From assembly GCA_020162035.1 (NCBI GenBank), contig JAIUNM010000018.1, forward strand, positions 1 to 64,000: DNA of 64,000 nt, given 5' to 3'. The first letter of the stretch is position 1, and the number at the start of each line of letters is the position of its first letter. Source of the stretch: Bacteroidota bacterium. Its GTDB lineage: Bacteria; Bacteroidota; Bacteroidia; B-17B0; Aurantibacillaceae. Both the position numbers and the translations under genes were made by a program. This document shows positions 61,827 to 64,000 of this stretch, one piece after another. Below the pieces are notes generated by a model. That model did not search any database. It was not told where the DNA came from and saw nothing but the letters and a program-made list of their open reading frames with translations.

Positions 61827-63221
61827 AACAATTCGTATTCAAACTTAATTAATCACACCTTCAATTTCCCTCAAGAGGGTTTTGAAGTAAAAGATGATGA
61901 GCTTTATTTTAATAATATTCCATTAATGAACATTATTAAACAATATGGCACTCCACTAAGAATCAGCTATTTGCCAAAAATTAGTTCTCAAATTCAAAAA
62001 GCAAAAAGACTATTTAATGTGGCCATGGCAAAGGTAGATTACAAAGGTAAATATGTATATTGCTATTGTACCAAAAGTTCTCACTTTAGCTTTGTGCTTG
62101 ATGAAGTTTTAAAAAACGATGTTCATATTGAAACTTCAAGCGCGTTTGATATACAAATAATCAAAGAACAGTATCAAAAAAATGCCTTAAGCAAAGATAC
62201 ATATATTATTTGTAATGGCTATAAACGCAATTTATACAAACAATACATTTGCGAATTAATAAATGATGGCTTTAATGTTATACCTGTTTTAGATCACTTA
62301 GATGAGATAGATTATTACAAAAAACATGCAAAAGCAGATAAAGTACAATTAGGGATAAGAATTAGTACAGAAGAAGAACCTTCATTTTCATTTTACACTT
62401 CTCGCTTAGGTGTGCGTAGTTCGCAAATAATGGATTTATTTAATGGTAAAATAAAACCTAACCAAAAATTTGAATTAAAATTATTGCATTTTTTTATTAA
62501 TACAGGTATTAAGGATACAATTTATTATTGGACAGAATTAAACAAATGCCTTCAGATTTATAAAGAATTAAGAGAGGTTTGTCCAACCCTAGATAGTTTA
62601 AATATTGGTGGTGGTATGCCTATTAGAACATCGCTTGGTTTTGAATACGATTACGAATATATGATTGAAGAAATTGTTAGCCAGATTAAAATGTTTTGCG
62701 AACAAAACGATTTACCTGAACCTAATATTTTTACTGAATTTGGAAGCTACACTGTTGGCGAAAGTGGCGCAACCTTATACTCTGTAATTGATACTAAACA
62801 ACAAAACGACAGAGAAACTTGGTATTTTATTGATAGTAGTTTTATTACAACTTTGCCAGATACTTGGGGCATTAACCAACGATTTATTTTATTAGCAGTA
62901 AACAATTGGGATAAAGCCTACCAACCTACCAATTTAGGGGGTTTAACCTGTGATAGTATGGATTATTATAATACAGAAGCGCACACCAACCAAGTTTTTT
63001 TACCAGTAATAAACAAAACAGATAAAGTTCCGCAATACATTGGTTTTTTTCATACTGGAGCATACCAAGAAGCTTTAAGTGGTTATGGCGGAACACAACA
63101 TTGTTTAATACCAGCGCCAAAGCATGTGCTTATAGATTTAAACGATGAAGGTGAAATAACAACACGTTTGTTTGCAAAAGAACAAAGTTACAAAAGCATG
63201 ATGAAAATACTGGGGTATTAA
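61824..63221 (+). CDS. Arginine decarboxylase (Bacteroidota type)
   Basis: A 465-residue PLP fold-type III decarboxylase that makes agmatine from arginine, the entry to polyamine synthesis. YVYCYCTKSSHF near 75-86 holds the Schiff-base Lys in the position of the usual YAIKAN motif. ETSSAFD, SRLGV, SLNIGGGMPI (near 260) and GGLTCDS (near 371) are family landmarks. It belongs to the short type, unlike the 650-residue SpeA of Proteobacteria. Its stop region overlaps the end of the converging AsnB gene by 4 nt. Confidence 0.85.
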   Translation: MNNSYSNLINHTFNFPQEGFEVKDDELYFNNIPLMNIIKQYGTPLRISYLPKISSQIQKAKRLFNVAMAKVDYKGKYVYCYCTKSSHFSFVLDEVLKNDVHIETSSAFDIQIIKEQYQKNALSKDTYIICNGYKRNLYKQYICELINDGFNVIPVLDHLDEIDYYKKHAKADKVQLGIRISTEEEPSFSFYTSRLGVRSSQIMDLFNGKIKPNQKFELKLLHFFINTGIKDTIYYWTELNKCLQIYKELREVCPTLDSLNIGGGMPIRTSLGFEYDYEYMIEEIVSQIKMFCEQNDLPEPNIFTEFGSYTVGESGATLYSVIDTKQQNDRETWYFIDSSFITTLPDTWGINQRFILLAVNNWDKAYQPTNLGGLTCDSMDYYNTEAHTNQVFLPVINKTDKVPQYIGFFHTGAYQEALSGYGGTQHCLIPAPKHVLIDLNDEGEITTRLFAKEQSYKSMMKILGY

Positions 63222-64000
63222 TTAAAAACCTCTTGCCAAACTGCTAAAGCGTATAATTTAAAAAATAATTTTTCTTCGGTGCTATTACTTAAATTTATTT
63301 TAGATTCAAAATTTGGGTTTAAAAAATTAAACTTTGCATTTTTAATTTGACTTATCATTTTATCTTTATACTCTAAAACCCATTTGGACTGGGGAGTTTC
63401 AAAGCCTTTTTTATCATATCTTTTATAAATTTCTATCGGTAATAATTCTTTTACACTTTCTCTTAAAAAATATTTACTTACGCCGTTTTTTATTTTTCGT
63501 TTTCCATCAAAACTAAAAAGCAACTCAATTAAATTTACATCGTCGCTAAAAGGGGTTCTGCTTTCAACACCATGCCACATGCCACACCTATCTTCGCATT
63601 TTAAAAATATTTTTAACCGTTTAACTTCAATATCGTGTATTAATTGTTCATTAACGTTACTAAATTGAATTTGCGTTTCTACTTTTCCGAATTGCAAAAA
63701 TTCTTTAGTGAAATATTTTTTATAAATAGAAGTTTCAATTGTTATTTTACTTTTTAGCCAATCTTTTAAAAAGAAAATATACGGCGAGCTTATTGAAACA
63801 TTTGATTTTCTTAATGTTTTACTTAACTCTGCTAATTTTCCTTCGCTCAATAATTGCAACCATTGCGCAACAAAATGATGATGATAACCAGCAAATAATT
63901 CATCAGCCCCTTGCCCATCTAAAACTACTTTGGTATTATTTAGCTTTGCCAATTCCATTACTTTAAATTGAGCATAGGTGCTTGTGCTCCATATTGGTGA
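63218..64000 (-). CDS. AsnB-like amidotransferase, C-terminal part (cut by window edge)
   Basis: Only the C-terminal ~260 residues are in the window; the frame stays open to base 64000 (the residues read SPIWSTSTYAQFKV before the first Met). The synthetase domain shows DGQGADELFAGYHHHF and the late ESRTPF and ERYDKKGFETPQSKWV stretches. It is like the protein at 20251-22104. It could be asparagine synthase or a glycan amidotransferase; the missing N-terminus and neighbours would decide. Confidence 0.88.
   Translation of the reverse strand, partial: SPIWSTSTYAQFKVMELAKLNNTKVVLDGQGADELFAGYHHHFVAQWLQLLSEGKLAELSKTLRKSNVSISSPYIFFLKDWLKSKITIETSIYKKYFTKEFLQFGKVETQIQFSNVNEQLIHDIEVKRLKIFLKCEDRCGMWHGVESRTPFSDDVNLIELLFSFDGKRKIKNGVSKYFLRESVKELLPIEIYKRYDKKGFETPQSKWVLEYKDKMISQIKNAKFNFLNPNFESKINLSNSTEEKLFFKLYALAVWQEVFN

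Overview
The window is AT-rich DNA from a member of the Bacteroidota, most probably a Flavobacteriales-type bacterium. The grounds are family content (an exosortase-F pair with a PID-CTERM target, a UpxY-type NusG paralogue, DUF3307, a single-chain PBP1A, a Bacteroidota-type arginine decarboxylase) and promoter elements of the TTTG-N19/20-TAnnTTTG kind instead of sigma70 boxes. I saw no rRNA, tRNA, insertion sequence or CRISPR array.

Layout. (1) 142-4483, minus: housekeeping operon gltX - thioesterase - uvrB - DUF3307. (2) 4544-16103, plus: a TPR membrane protein that stops where its usual output domain should start, an alkyltransferase-like DNA-repair protein, PBP1A, then scoA and scoB (3-oxoacid CoA-transferase) separated by an MBOAT O-acyltransferase and its SGNH-like partner. 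These are followed by a PMT/ArnT-like glycosyltransferase whose first ~177 codons contain no ATG, a DUF2079 membrane protein and a MauE/thioredoxin fusion. (3) 16108-56443, minus: about 40 kb of tightly packed surface-polysaccharide genes. (4) 56530-59019, plus: PID-CTERM mini-protein, exosortase XrtF, its associated membrane protein, and glyA. (5) 59028-61724, minus: an ABC exporter and arginase. (6) 61824-63221, plus: arginine decarboxylase. (7) 63218-64000, minus: the C-terminal part of another AsnB-like amidotransferase, cut by the window edge.

How the polysaccharide locus works. It is read from wzc (tyrosine kinase/co-polymerase), through a winged-helix regulator with its own promoter and operator-like repeat and a UpxY antiterminator, into the sugar genes. 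Module A (44421-51748) has a Wzm/Wzt ABC exporter, a HisH/HisF ammonia-supplying pair, an aminotransferase, an SDR, a hexapeptide acetyltransferase and an N-acetyl-sugar amidotransferase. This is the logic of an acetamidino sugar, as in the Pseudomonas Wbp pathway. Module B (about 35718-44414) has glycosyltransferases, an AsnB-like amidotransferase, a second amidotransferase and an epimerase. Module C (22200-35692) is a pseudaminic-acid pathway: PseB, PseC, PseH-like, PseI, an SpsF-type CMP-transferase, a PseA-like amidotransferase with its own HisH/HisF pair, plus a 2-oxoglutarate dioxygenase, an aldo/keto reductase, a class III aminotransferase and a double-GNAT protein. No PseG hydrolase is visible. 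A protein of unknown family directly after pseI has sialyltransferase-like HP and S/T motifs and may be the pseudaminyltransferase. Module D (16108-22104) has another AsnB, two glycosyltransferases, a fourth amidotransferase and a methyltransferase. The locus thus predicts a heavily amidinated/amidated, nonulosonate-containing surface glycan exported by an ABC transporter, next to an exosortase sorting system.

All functions are read from motifs and gene order; no database search was possible.
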